From assembly GCA_944321895.1 (NCBI GenBank), contig CALUNA010000014.1, forward strand, positions 22,311 through 86,310: a stretch of DNA of 64,000 nucleotides. Reading direction: 5' to 3'. The stretch comes from an uncultured Bacteroidales bacterium. Lineage in GTDB: Bacteria; Bacteroidota; Bacteroidia; Bacteroidales; Paludibacteraceae. Positions 9,320 to 17,610 of this stretch are shown one piece after another. Position numbers and translations under genes: made by a program. Numbering within the stretch: the first letter of the stretch is position 1; the number at the start of each line of letters is the position of its first letter. The notes under the pieces were generated by a model that saw only the letters and a program-made list of their open reading frames with translations, did no database searches and had not been told where the DNA came from.

Positions 9320-10838
9320 GATAGTCGGCATATTTTTGTGTTTTTGTTTTGTCTGCCGTGTGGGTGCGCTGAATGTGACTGATTATGGAATAACAGGAGA
9401 TGGCAGTACCTTGAATACCAGTCTGATTCAGCATGTGATAGACAGTGTTTCGGAGCAAGGCGGCGGGGAGATCCGTTTTCCTGCGGGGCGATATCTGACA
9501 GGAACGCTCTTTTTGAGGGATAATATTACGCTGAATCTGGAAAAGGGAGCAGTCATTCTGGGAAGTACGGAACTGGCTGATTATCCGGTTATTCAAACGG
9601 GTTATGTTTCGCATGTGAACCGTTATACGAACCGTTGCTTGTTGTACGCGGAAAATGTCTGCAATATCTCAATCAGAGGCGAGGGTGTGATTGACGGGCA
9701 GGGAGGACATGAGAGCTTCAAGGCGGATACTTCAGATCCTTTGCTGTCAATCATTCTGCGTCCGTATGTATTGCGTTTTGTTTCTTGCACAAACGTCCGG
9801 ATTCAGGACATACGCATGCAAAACTCAGCTGCCTGGATGCAGCACTATCTGGACTGCAAGGATTTGTACATAAGTGGAATACAGGTTGTCAACCATGTCA
9901 ATTACAATAACGATGGCATTGATGTGGATAATTGCCGCAATGTGCAAATATTGGATTGTAATATAGATACGGATGATGATGCCATCTGTTTCAAGACAAC
10001 AAACGCTTCCGATACGTGTGCCAATATAATTGTTGCCAACTGCATTATAGGAGCCAACTGCAATGCCATTAAGTTCGGGACGGAAACCAATGGTGGTTTC
10101 CGGAATGTCTCAATAGCCAATTGCGTGTTTTACCGTTCGGATTATCCGACTCATTATGACCGTCCGCATCGTGCCCTGGGAGGTATAGCCATAGAAACGG
10201 TAGATGGTGCATTGGTCGATGGCATTACAGTCAGTAACATTTCCATGTATGGTGTTATGACGCCCCTTTTCATCCGTTTGGCTAACCGTGGGCGTAATTT
10301 TTATGATGGAGGTCCGGCACAGCCGATTGGTTCCCTGAGGAATATTACTGTTTCCAATTTGACAGCAACAGCCTATGGGCCGATTTGCAGTTCCATAACA
10401 GCAGTTCCTGGTGCATATGTAGAGAATATATTGCTTGACAACATACGGATTATACATACGGGAGGAGGGAGCGAGGAGGATGCCAACAATCGGAATGTTC
10501 CTGAAATGGAGACTGATTATCCTGAAACATTGATGTTTGCCGGTGCTCCGGCATGTGGTCTTTTTGTCCGGCATGTGAGAGGTCTGGTTCTGAGAAACAT
10601 GCACATGGGAACCGTTGAGCCTGATTATCGCGCTGTAATCTATATGGAAGATGTCGGTAAATGTTCGCTTTCTGGTTGTGTATTTGACAATCCATGTGAC
10701 CAGGCGGCGCGTATAGTTTGTCGCAATGTGTGGAATATAAGTCTTGAAACAAATCCGGCTGATAAAAAGGGAATTGTCATGGAAGGTGTTTTGGAAAATG
10801 TTGCTGTAAATGGAAGGAGATATGTTAAACGCAAATAA
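9312..10838 (+). CDS. GH28 polygalacturonase/rhamnogalacturonase-like enzyme
   Basis: 508-residue GH28 enzyme with a right-handed parallel beta-helix. The short signal peptide precedes LNVTDYGITGDGSTLNT, the classic GH28 entry strand. I place the catalytic acids at Asp201 (NNDGIDV) and Asp222/Asp223 (DTDDDAICFK). The position where polygalacturonases usually show GHG reads GANCNAIKFG, and no clear RIK follows, so canonical homogalacturonan hydrolysis is uncertain; a rhamnogalacturonan or exo-acting specificity is plausible. The start codon overlaps the end of the esterase gene, implying translational coupling. The acetylesterase gene begins 11 bp after the stop. Confidence 0.9.
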   Translation: MNRIVGIFLCFCFVCRVGALNVTDYGITGDGSTLNTSLIQHVIDSVSEQGGGEIRFPAGRYLTGTLFLRDNITLNLEKGAVILGSTELADYPVIQTGYVSHVNRYTNRCLLYAENVCNISIRGEGVIDGQGGHESFKADTSDPLLSIILRPYVLRFVSCTNVRIQDIRMQNSAAWMQHYLDCKDLYISGIQVVNHVNYNNDGIDVDNCRNVQILDCNIDTDDDAICFKTTNASDTCANIIVANCIIGANCNAIKFGTETNGGFRNVSIANCVFYRSDYPTHYDRPHRALGGIAIETVDGALVDGITVSNISMYGVMTPLFIRLANRGRNFYDGGPAQPIGSLRNITVSNLTATAYGPICSSITAVPGAYVENILLDNIRIIHTGGGSEEDANNRNVPEMETDYPETLMFAGAPACGLFVRHVRGLVLRNMHMGTVEPDYRAVIYMEDVGKCSLSGCVFDNPCDQAARIVCRNVWNISLETNPADKKGIVMEGVLENVAVNGRRYVKRK

Positions 10839-10848
10839 AGTCAGAGTT

Positions 10849-11610
10849 ATGAAGATGATCAAATTGTTTAGGTTTTGTTTTGTAGTGTTGGTTTGTGCAT
10901 GTATGTCTTGTTCACGGCCTGCTACCGGAGTTAAACTTTTTTTGGCCGGTGATTCAACGGTTCAGGATGTAAACCGTAAAGATTCTACTAAACTGGATTG
11001 GGGTTGGGGCCAGGTTTTGCCGCGTTTTTTCAATGAAAACGTTACGGTGGTCAATATGGCAAAAGGCGGACGCAGTTCCCGCAGCTTTACGGAGGAAGGA
11101 CGTTGGGACAAATTGATAGCGGAAGTGAACAAAGGTGATTATGTCATGATCCAGTTCGGTCATAACGATGCTTCTGTCAACAAGCCTGAACGCTATACGA
11201 GTCCGGAACAATATCGTCGGTTTTTACAGAAGTTTGTAACAGATGTCAGGGAGAAAAAAGGTATTCCTGTGTTGATAACGCCTGTCAGCAGAAGAAACTT
11301 TGAAAAAGGTGAATTTGTTCATTCACATGGCGTCTATCCGCAGATAGTCAGGGATGTTGCCAAAGAAATGCGTGTACCTTTGATTGACCTGGAAAAGGAA
11401 AGTGCCGAGTTGATAGCCGGGCTTGGTCCGGATGCATCCCGACAGTTGTTTATTCATGTAGGTCCGGGCGAATCACCGGCTTATCCGAATGGCAAACACG
11501 ATGATACGCATTTTTCAGAAAAAGGAGCTCTGGAAATGGCTCGGCTTGTCGTGAATGATGTGAAAAGTTTGCGACTCAAACCTTTGTCTCAGAATTTGTT
11601 ACAAAAATAG
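10849..11610 (+). CDS. CE12-type rhamnogalacturonan acetylesterase (SGNH hydrolase)
   Basis: 253-residue SGNH/GDSL hydrolase of the rhamnogalacturonan acetylesterase (CE12) type, which removes O-acetyl groups from the pectin backbone. Start taken at ATG 10849, 11 bp after the GH28 stop; an in-frame ATG at 10810 lies inside GH28 and would add 13 polar residues before the signal peptide. Motifs: GDSTV with Ser36 (block I), MAKGGRSSRS with the block II Gly, GHND with Asn106 (block III), and DDTHF giving Asp218 and His221 (block V). The N-terminus is a signal peptide ending in CMSC, possibly a non-canonical lipobox. It acts naturally with the GH28 enzyme on acetylated pectin. Confidence 0.92.
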   Translation: MKMIKLFRFCFVVLVCACMSCSRPATGVKLFLAGDSTVQDVNRKDSTKLDWGWGQVLPRFFNENVTVVNMAKGGRSSRSFTEEGRWDKLIAEVNKGDYVMIQFGHNDASVNKPERYTSPEQYRRFLQKFVTDVREKKGIPVLITPVSRRNFEKGEFVHSHGVYPQIVRDVAKEMRVPLIDLEKESAELIAGLGPDASRQLFIHVGPGESPAYPNGKHDDTHFSEKGALEMARLVVNDVKSLRLKPLSQNLLQK

Positions 11611-11673
11611 CTTTTTGTCAGTAATCCAACCTTTTTTATCAGAAATCCGACCTTATGTAAGAGGTTGGCAGGC

Positions 11674-11681
11674 TAATTTTG
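11674..11681 (+). promoter_or_regulatory. Promoter -7 box of the beta-helix protein gene
   Basis: TAATTTTG matches the Bacteroidota -7 consensus TAnnTTTG. No convincing TTTG lies 19-21 bp upstream. If used, transcription starts near 11687, which favours ATG 11724 as the start of the next gene and gives it a transcript separate from the enzymes. Confidence 0.45.
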
Positions 11682-11723
11682 AATCCGATAATTATAATGT
11701 TTAATGTTTTTAAGTTTAATGTC

Positions 11724-13463
11724 ATGAGAAAAAAAGTCTTTTTATTTATGGTTGCTTTATCCGGTTGTATGATGGTCGGTGCAAAAAATCTTGTTGTGAC
11801 CAACAATGAAACCGTGGGTGAAGAAGTCAGTACAACGCCCGGTAGTTTGAGCTATTGTCTGAATGAAGCAGAGGATGGTGATGTCATTGTGTTTGATGCA
11901 TCGCTCAGTGGGCAGACAATATGTTTTGATGCTCCTCAGACACTATCCATGAATCTGGATATAGATGCTTCTGATTTGGATTCTCCGATTATTTTCGATG
12001 GGCAGGGCAAAACATCATTTCTGGTATTGAGCACATACGCAGAACGTCACACGAATGACCAAACCAACCGTTTGACAAACATTGTTTTCCAGAATGGTTA
12101 TTGCGATGTAGCTGGTGAACCGGGAGCCGTGAATATCTTTGCCAAACGTTCTTACTTTACGGATTGTCAGTTTATCAACAACAAATCGGTTGAGGCGGGA
12201 ACAAACCGGCAGCCGGGTGCCATTCGTAATTCAAACAGCCAGAGCTTCATGTATCTTACAGGTTGCATCTTTCGCGGAAACGAAACCACGCGTAAAGGCG
12301 GTGCCATATCGGTGGATGCTCCTACCGTGTATATAGACCGCTGTTTGTTCGATTCGAACAAGGCCGGTGACAGCGGTGCAGCTATTGATACGAAAGATGG
12401 CACCGTTGGCGGTGATAATATAAGCCCGATTATAGATATACGCAATACGACATTTGTCAATAATACTTGTGACTATAAAAAGAAGAATGATGGAATAGTG
12501 ATTTACAACGGACAGACATCCAGTCCTTATCCACTGCGTCTGATCAATTGCACGTTTGTAGGAAACAAGAATCTGCAGCAATCCGATGTGAGCACAATTT
12601 ATGTCTCGAACAGTAATATCCAGATTGCCGGTTGCCTGTTTGGCGGGAATAAGTTCCTGAAAAATGAGATGATGAATTATGCCAATGATGTCAGGGTAGG
12701 AAATGATCCGGGAGTCATTACATCATATGGATATAATATCGTCTATAGCATGCGTGCTGCCAACAGTCAGACAGAAAGCCCAATGACAACAACTGATACG
12801 GAATATAAAACATGGACAGCCATACCTCTTGTAAAGGAGGAGGTAAATGAACAGGGTGTATGTCTGCCTACAGACACTTTGCTGAAAACGGATTTGTGGA
12901 AGGACCTGAAAGTGATACCTGCCGATTTGCTATACGAATTGTTGGGAGAAAATGCAACAGACCAGACGGGAGCCAGACGTGAAAGCAGGTTGTCTTTTAT
13001 TGGAGCCTATGAATATCCGGCATTTGTTCTGGACATAGAGGATGAGTATTATGGTGCTGTTCCTGCTGTAGGTATGCATAAGTATAAACGCGGAGAAAGT
13101 GTTTCTGTTTCAACCAAGAATGAAAGTATAGTATCCTGGATTGTGAATGGCGAACATGATTTTTCCATGCCGCTGTTGTTGGTTATGGACAAAGATTATG
13201 AAGTGACAGCGAATTATCAGACCGTTTCAGGCTTGGAAACACCGGCAAGTAGCTCCCGCATGTCTTATGCGGATGGCATCTTGCATGTCTACGGCAGTCA
13301 GGGGGCAAAATTGCAGGTATATTCTGCAACCGGATGTTTGTTGCTCAGTCAGACAATAAGTTCCGACAACCAGACTATTACGTTTAGTAAGCCTGTTGGT
13401 ACCATCTGCCTAATGGTGTTGCATGACAGCAACGGTGAACGATATGTGCAGAAAGTGATATAA
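11724..13463 (+). CDS. Secreted right-handed beta-helix protein with T9SS-like tail
   Basis: 579-residue exported protein closing the pectin locus. Start set at ATG 11724, which gives a signal peptide (RKKVFLFMVALSGCMMVGA); the candidate -7 box at 11674-11681 makes upstream starts unlikely. Residues ~20-330 are parallel beta-helix repeats like those of polymorphic outer-membrane (Pmp) or Chlamydia-type proteins (GSLSYCLNEAEDGDVIVF, GNETTRKGGAISVDAP, DSNKAGDSGAAIDTKD). The last ~70 residues (LHVYGSQGAKLQVYSATG to the end) have the strand pattern of a T9SS type A sorting domain, here without a strong terminal Lys-rich motif. It could be a polysaccharide lyase-like or purely binding protein; no catalytic site is identifiable. 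Confidence 0.75.
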   Translation: MRKKVFLFMVALSGCMMVGAKNLVVTNNETVGEEVSTTPGSLSYCLNEAEDGDVIVFDASLSGQTICFDAPQTLSMNLDIDASDLDSPIIFDGQGKTSFLVLSTYAERHTNDQTNRLTNIVFQNGYCDVAGEPGAVNIFAKRSYFTDCQFINNKSVEAGTNRQPGAIRNSNSQSFMYLTGCIFRGNETTRKGGAISVDAPTVYIDRCLFDSNKAGDSGAAIDTKDGTVGGDNISPIIDIRNTTFVNNTCDYKKKNDGIVIYNGQTSSPYPLRLINCTFVGNKNLQQSDVSTIYVSNSNIQIAGCLFGGNKFLKNEMMNYANDVRVGNDPGVITSYGYNIVYSMRAANSQTESPMTTTDTEYKTWTAIPLVKEEVNEQGVCLPTDTLLKTDLWKDLKVIPADLLYELLGENATDQTGARRESRLSFIGAYEYPAFVLDIEDEYYGAVPAVGMHKYKRGESVSVSTKNESIVSWIVNGEHDFSMPLLLVMDKDYEVTANYQTVSGLETPASSSRMSYADGILHVYGSQGAKLQVYSATGCLLLSQTISSDNQTITFSKPVGTICLMVLHDSNGERYVQKVI

Positions 13464-13469
13464 AATCAA

Positions 13470-13525
13470 AAAACACAGTCTTTCCTGAAATAAGGAGAGT
13501 TTCCTTCAGAGCAGTTTGTGTTTTC
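13470..13525 (+). terminator. Possible terminator after the beta-helix gene
   Basis: Inverted arms AAAACACA (13470-13477) and TGTGTTTT (13517-13524) enclose further short pairing (CTGAA with TTCAG). The 3' arm itself is T-rich. It sits 7 bp after the stop codon, as expected for a terminator separating the enzyme genes from the regulator. The inner structure is imperfect. Confidence 0.35.
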
Positions 13526-13547
13526 AATGTTAAACTGATAAATGTGC

Positions 13548-13579
13548 TTTGTTTGATTCGTGGGAAACGTCTAATTTTG
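13548..13579 (+). promoter_or_regulatory. Promoter of the hybrid two-component regulator
   Basis: A -33 box TTTG at 13548-13551, a 20-bp spacer and a -7 box TAATTTTG at 13572-13579 form a full match to the Bacteroidota promoter. Transcription should begin near 13584, about 35 bases before ATG 13619. The -7 box is the exact centre of the palindrome listed next. Confidence 0.65.
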
Positions 13580-13597
13580 GACGTTTCTTCACGAATC
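13555..13597. promoter_or_regulatory. Palindrome surrounding the -7 box, candidate operator
   Basis: Left arm 13555-13571 (GATTCGTGGGAAACGTC) pairs with right arm 13580-13597 (GACGTTTCTTCACGAATC) over 16 positions with one small asymmetry (G against TT). The eight bases between the arms are exactly the -7 box. Because the start of transcription would fall inside the right arm, the RNA could not form the hairpin, so a protein-binding operator is more likely than an attenuator. Autoregulation by the encoded AraC-type regulator is an inference. Confidence 0.6.
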
Positions 13598-13618
13598 ATT
13601 TTTATCAAAAGGGATATT

Positions 13619-16600
13619 ATGAGATGTCGGTTGTATAAATTCCAGCTACTTGTTTTTTTGTTATTTACGTTTGCGGCTTTTGACAGTCTGGCTGTCAAGC
13701 ATATCGGTAAGCAGGAAGGGCTCAGCAATAAGCGGACATTTTCGTTGCAGAAAGACAGTACAGGATTCATTTGGGTTGCTACCAAAAGTGGGATAGACCG
13801 TTATGATGGAACTGCTGTTAAGCAATACAAGTTATTGAGTACGGAGAAAATGGACAATCTGGCGGGGCGCATCAATAAGCTGGCAAAAGACAGATCGAAT
13901 GTCTTGTGGGCCTATACGAATGATGGTCAACTGTTTCGTTATGATGATTTGCAGGACAGATATGTTCTGCAATTGAATCTGGGCGAGCACATGGACGATC
14001 TGGCTGTTTTTGTAAACGGGATTTCATTTTTTGATGAGGAACATGTGTTTATCTATGGCTCTTTCGGACTTGGCATGTATGATTTCCAGACAGAAGAATT
14101 CAGCCTGATAGACAGGTATAAAAACAACAATGTTTTGGTCGTATCGGAAATAGATACACTGACCTATGCCATTGGTACCCAGACCGAATTGTGGCTTTCA
14201 TTTTTCTGTATGCAGAATGGTTTCCCGCAAGAAAAAACCTCCAAAAAAATCCCGATAAAGGAACGTATTCAATGCATGAATTATGAGCCGGTAGCGGAGC
14301 GGTTGTTTATTGGAACCTTTGTTGGCCGGTTGTATGTGTATGATATACGGAATCAGACCATAGAGCGTCATCCTTATGATTTCAAGGCTACGATCAGGGA
14401 TATTGAACGTTTGGAGCATACCATATATGTGGGAACTGATGGCGGTGGTTTGTTTCATTTTAATGAGGACAGTTGTTCTGTGCATGATATAATCAGGGAT
14501 TTTCAGGATGAAAGACCAGATAGCAGACCCTATGCCATTTATGACTTGTTGCTCGATGATAACCGTATGTGGGTGGCGACCTATACGAATGGTGTTTATG
14601 TATATGATAAAAACATGCCTCCTTTTAAAAGCCTGCAGTTTTATGATCCGGACCAAAAACTTGACAATTCAGTCAATGCAGTTATAGAAGATTCGGATGG
14701 CAAAATCTGGTTGGGGACAAACCAGGGAGTCAGCGTGTATGACGCAAGCCGGAAAACATGGAAGCATCTGCTGAGTCCGGATGAAAACAATGTTGCCCGT
14801 CATAATATCCTGGCTTTGTGTGAGGACAAATATGGTACAGTGTGGGCCGGTGGAATAATGGGAGAAACGGCAACTGCATTTGATGCCCGTACGTTGGCTG
14901 TGAAAAAACATTTGTCGTTGCCTAACGAATCCAAGAACAACCGTACCTATCATATATTCAATGATTCCGATGGTTTCCTGTGGTTTGGTGGTTTATACGG
15001 GAAACTTGCAAGGTACAATCCGTTGACCGGAAGTTATGAACAATATGACATTAATTATGTAAATGTCATATATGAAAAAAACTTCAAACTGTTTGTCGGT
15101 ACTACATGTGGGCTATATGTTTTTGACAGGACATCCAATCTTTTTACACAATTGTTAGGCTTGGACAGGCTGAGTAAAATGCAAAGTTTTATAAATGCCG
15201 TATACGTAGATGAGCAGGAGCGCATCTGGCTCGGGACAGAGGAGGGCTTGATAGGATATGATTCGTTGGATGATTCAATTGTGGCTTACGATATGCGCAA
15301 CGGATTGCCTGCAAACAGTATTTATGCTATCTGTCCGGACAGGCGCAAGCGTTTGTGGCTTAGTTCAGAGAAGGGGCTTGTCTGTTTTGATGTTGCCAGA
15401 AATTCTTTTGCCGTGTATGGGGTAGAAGAGGGGTTGCTGGATGATAATTTCAAGGTACGTGCTGCTTGTCGTAAACGTAACGGTGAACTTATGTTTGGCA
15501 CGGCAAACGGAGTCGTGTATTTCCAACCGGAGCATACGGATAAGCCGCATGTCAATACGAAACTGGTCATTACGGATTTTGCCATTTCTTACGATCCGGT
15601 CTATCCTATGGAGCGGAAATCACCATTGTCGGATGTGGTTGATAAGACCGGCCAGCTTACGTTGAAATACAATCAAAATACTTTTTCCTTTAGATTTGCC
15701 TGTATTAACTATACGAATCCGGGGCGTAATGTGTTTGAATGGATGCTGGAAGGATATGACAAGGCTTGGATCAGGCATGAAAACGAGCATGCAGCATACT
15801 ATACGAATGTCCCGCCTGGGAAATATGTTTTCTGGCTAAAAGTGCTGAACAAGGATAATCAGGAGCAGTTGGATGCACGTTCCATACAGATACGGATAAA
15901 GCCTCCGATATGGGCAACACTGGTTGCAAAAATATTGTATGTGGTTGTCTTCTTTTGGATTTTATGGCTGATTGTTCAGTATGTCAGGGTCAAGATAGAA
16001 AAAAGTAATATAGCGGAGAAGATACAATTTTTTACAAATACAGCTCATGAACTGAAAACTCCTGTAGCACTGATAAAAGGGCCGTTGAACAAACTACAGG
16101 AGAGTAGTTCTTTGTCGCGGGATGAGAGTGTGTTGCTGCAGTTGGCCATCAACAATGCTAATCGTCTGCATCGGATTGTAATGCAGTTGCTTGATTTGCA
16201 GAAGGCAGAAACTAAATCCTTAAAATTGTTTCTGGCATATCGTGATGTTGTGGAGTTTGTAAACATGAAATCGGCCACTTTCCATGCACTTGCATCGGAC
16301 AAGGATATAAAGCTGACTGTGAAGCTATTTCATGAAGATCTTTATGCTTGGATAGATATGGACAAACTCGACAAGATATTCAATAATTTGATGTCCAACG
16401 CGTTGAAATACACCGGTTGCGGCGGAGAAATTACCGTTTTGCTGCAACGGAGCAAATCAAATTGGAGTTTGACCATTGCAGATGACGGAATCGGAATACC
16501 TGTCAAAAATCAGAAAGACATTTTTAAACCATTCTTCCGAGCCGACAACGCCAATGTGGCAAGTGGTACCGGCATAGGGCTGTCCTTGACCCGAAACCTG

Positions 16601-17542
16601 GTGTCATGTCTGGGAGGTGAAATAAAAGTTAAAAGTATGGAGGGAGTCGGCAGCTCCTTTACCGTTATTTTACCGCTTGATTATACAACATTATCACCCT
16701 CACAGTATGTCTTACTGGATAAAAATGATTTGAATGAACCATCTTTTCAACACGAGGAGAATCCGAGCCAGGATGTACCTTCCAACCGGAAGGCCCGGAT
16801 TCTCCTTGTTGATGACAATAAGGATATGCGTATTTTTCTCCGTCAGTCTTTGGTTGAGAAATATGTTGTTTTTGAGGCCGGAAACGGGCAAGAAGCATTG
16901 ACTGCCGTAAAAAAAGCCAATCCGGAAATAATCATATCAGATGTGATGATGCCGGAAATGGATGGATATGAGTTGTGCCGTAAAATCAAGTCCGGTTTGG
17001 AAACATCGCATATTCCGGTAATTCTGCTGACTGCATTGGATGACAGGAAAAGCATTCAGCAGGGATATGTTTTCGGTGCGGACAACTATATTACCAAACC
17101 TTTTGATATATCCATTTTGATTCTGACGATTGAAAATACCATTGCAACCCGTCGTGCATTGCGCAAGAACCTGATAATGCCCTTGGAAGGTAATGGAGAT
17201 AATAATCTGGAGGTCAATCCATTGGACAAGGCTTTCCTGGACAAGGTGGTTGCTGTCATAAAGGAAAATATTGATGATAGCGAATTTTCCATCGATGGTT
17301 TGAGCCGTGAAATGGCAATGAGTCGTTCAACATTCTTCAATAAGCTGAAAGCGGTAACCGGGCATAATCCGAATAGTTTTATCCGCATGATACGCCTGAA
17401 TTGTGCCATTGAAATGCTGAAAGAAAAAAAATACACCATAGCGGAGGTTTCCTATTCAGTGGGTTTCAACGATGTGAAATATTTCAGCACGGTTTTCAAA
17501 AAACATTTTGGAGTAAGTCCAAGCAAGATTTTGGATGAGTGA
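13619..17542 (+). CDS. Hybrid two-component system sensor kinase/AraC-type regulator
   Basis: 1307-residue one-protein two-component system controlling the adjacent utilization locus. Start at ATG 13619, the first in-frame ATG after the predicted transcription start. Order of parts: N-terminal signal/membrane segment (residues ~4-22), two sets of beta-propeller (reg_prop) repeats such as GTNQGVSVYD and WLGTEEGLIGYD to ~650, a Y_Y_Y domain (~690-755), a transmembrane helix (~764-790), HisKA with phospho-His810 (AHELKTPVALIKGP), HATPase with N box (NNLMSNALKYT, ~922) and G box (GTGIGLSL), a receiver with Asp1108 (SDVMMPEMDGYE) and Lys in YITKPFD, and an AraC helix-turn-helix (~1220-1307). The periplasmic propeller would bind an oligosaccharide signal, and the DNA-binding end would activate susC onward. 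Confidence 0.95.
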   Translation: MRCRLYKFQLLVFLLFTFAAFDSLAVKHIGKQEGLSNKRTFSLQKDSTGFIWVATKSGIDRYDGTAVKQYKLLSTEKMDNLAGRINKLAKDRSNVLWAYTNDGQLFRYDDLQDRYVLQLNLGEHMDDLAVFVNGISFFDEEHVFIYGSFGLGMYDFQTEEFSLIDRYKNNNVLVVSEIDTLTYAIGTQTELWLSFFCMQNGFPQEKTSKKIPIKERIQCMNYEPVAERLFIGTFVGRLYVYDIRNQTIERHPYDFKATIRDIERLEHTIYVGTDGGGLFHFNEDSCSVHDIIRDFQDERPDSRPYAIYDLLLDDNRMWVATYTNGVYVYDKNMPPFKSLQFYDPDQKLDNSVNAVIEDSDGKIWLGTNQGVSVYDASRKTWKHLLSPDENNVARHNILALCEDKYGTVWAGGIMGETATAFDARTLAVKKHLSLPNESKNNRTYHIFNDSDGFLWFGGLYGKLARYNPLTGSYEQYDINYVNVIYEKNFKLFVGTTCGLYVFDRTSNLFTQLLGLDRLSKMQSFINAVYVDEQERIWLGTEEGLIGYDSLDDSIVAYDMRNGLPANSIYAICPDRRKRLWLSSEKGLVCFDVARNSFAVYGVEEGLLDDNFKVRAACRKRNGELMFGTANGVVYFQPEHTDKPHVNTKLVITDFAISYDPVYPMERKSPLSDVVDKTGQLTLKYNQNTFSFRFACINYTNPGRNVFEWMLEGYDKAWIRHENEHAAYYTNVPPGKYVFWLKVLNKDNQEQLDARSIQIRIKPPIWATLVAKILYVVVFFWILWLIVQYVRVKIEKSNIAEKIQFFTNTAHELKTPVALIKGPLNKLQESSSLSRDESVLLQLAINNANRLHRIVMQLLDLQKAETKSLKLFLAYRDVVEFVNMKSATFHALASDKDIKLTVKLFHEDLYAWIDMDKLDKIFNNLMSNALKYTGCGGEITVLLQRSKSNWSLTIADDGIGIPVKNQKDIFKPFFRADNANVASGTGIGLSLTRNLVSCLGGEIKVKSMEGVGSSFTVILPLDYTTLSPSQYVLLDKNDLNEPSFQHEENPSQDVPSNRKARILLVDDNKDMRIFLRQSLVEKYVVFEAGNGQEALTAVKKANPEIIISDVMMPEMDGYELCRKIKSGLETSHIPVILLTALDDRKSIQQGYVFGADNYITKPFDISILILTIENTIATRRALRKNLIMPLEGNGDNNLEVNPLDKAFLDKVVAVIKENIDDSEFSIDGLSREMAMSRSTFFNKLKAVTGHNPNSFIRMIRLNCAIEMLKEKKYTIAEVSYSVGFNDVKYFSTVFKKHFGVSPSKILDE

Positions 17543-17576
17543 ATATGCAAGGTCGGTAAATACGCAAATTAAATTG

Positions 17577-17584
17577 TACTTTTG
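17577..17584 (+). promoter_or_regulatory. dusB promoter -7 box
   Basis: TACTTTTG matches TAnnTTTG, 26 bases before the dusB ATG. No clear TTTG is found at the -33 distance. Confidence 0.5.
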
Positions 17585-17610
17585 CGGGCGGAAAACAAAA
17601 ATCAGAATTT

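Noticed and set aside
13555..13597. The palindrome as a phase-variable invertible promoter
   Set aside because: Only eight bases lie between the arms, too few for a recombinase-driven inversion, and no recombinase gene is near.
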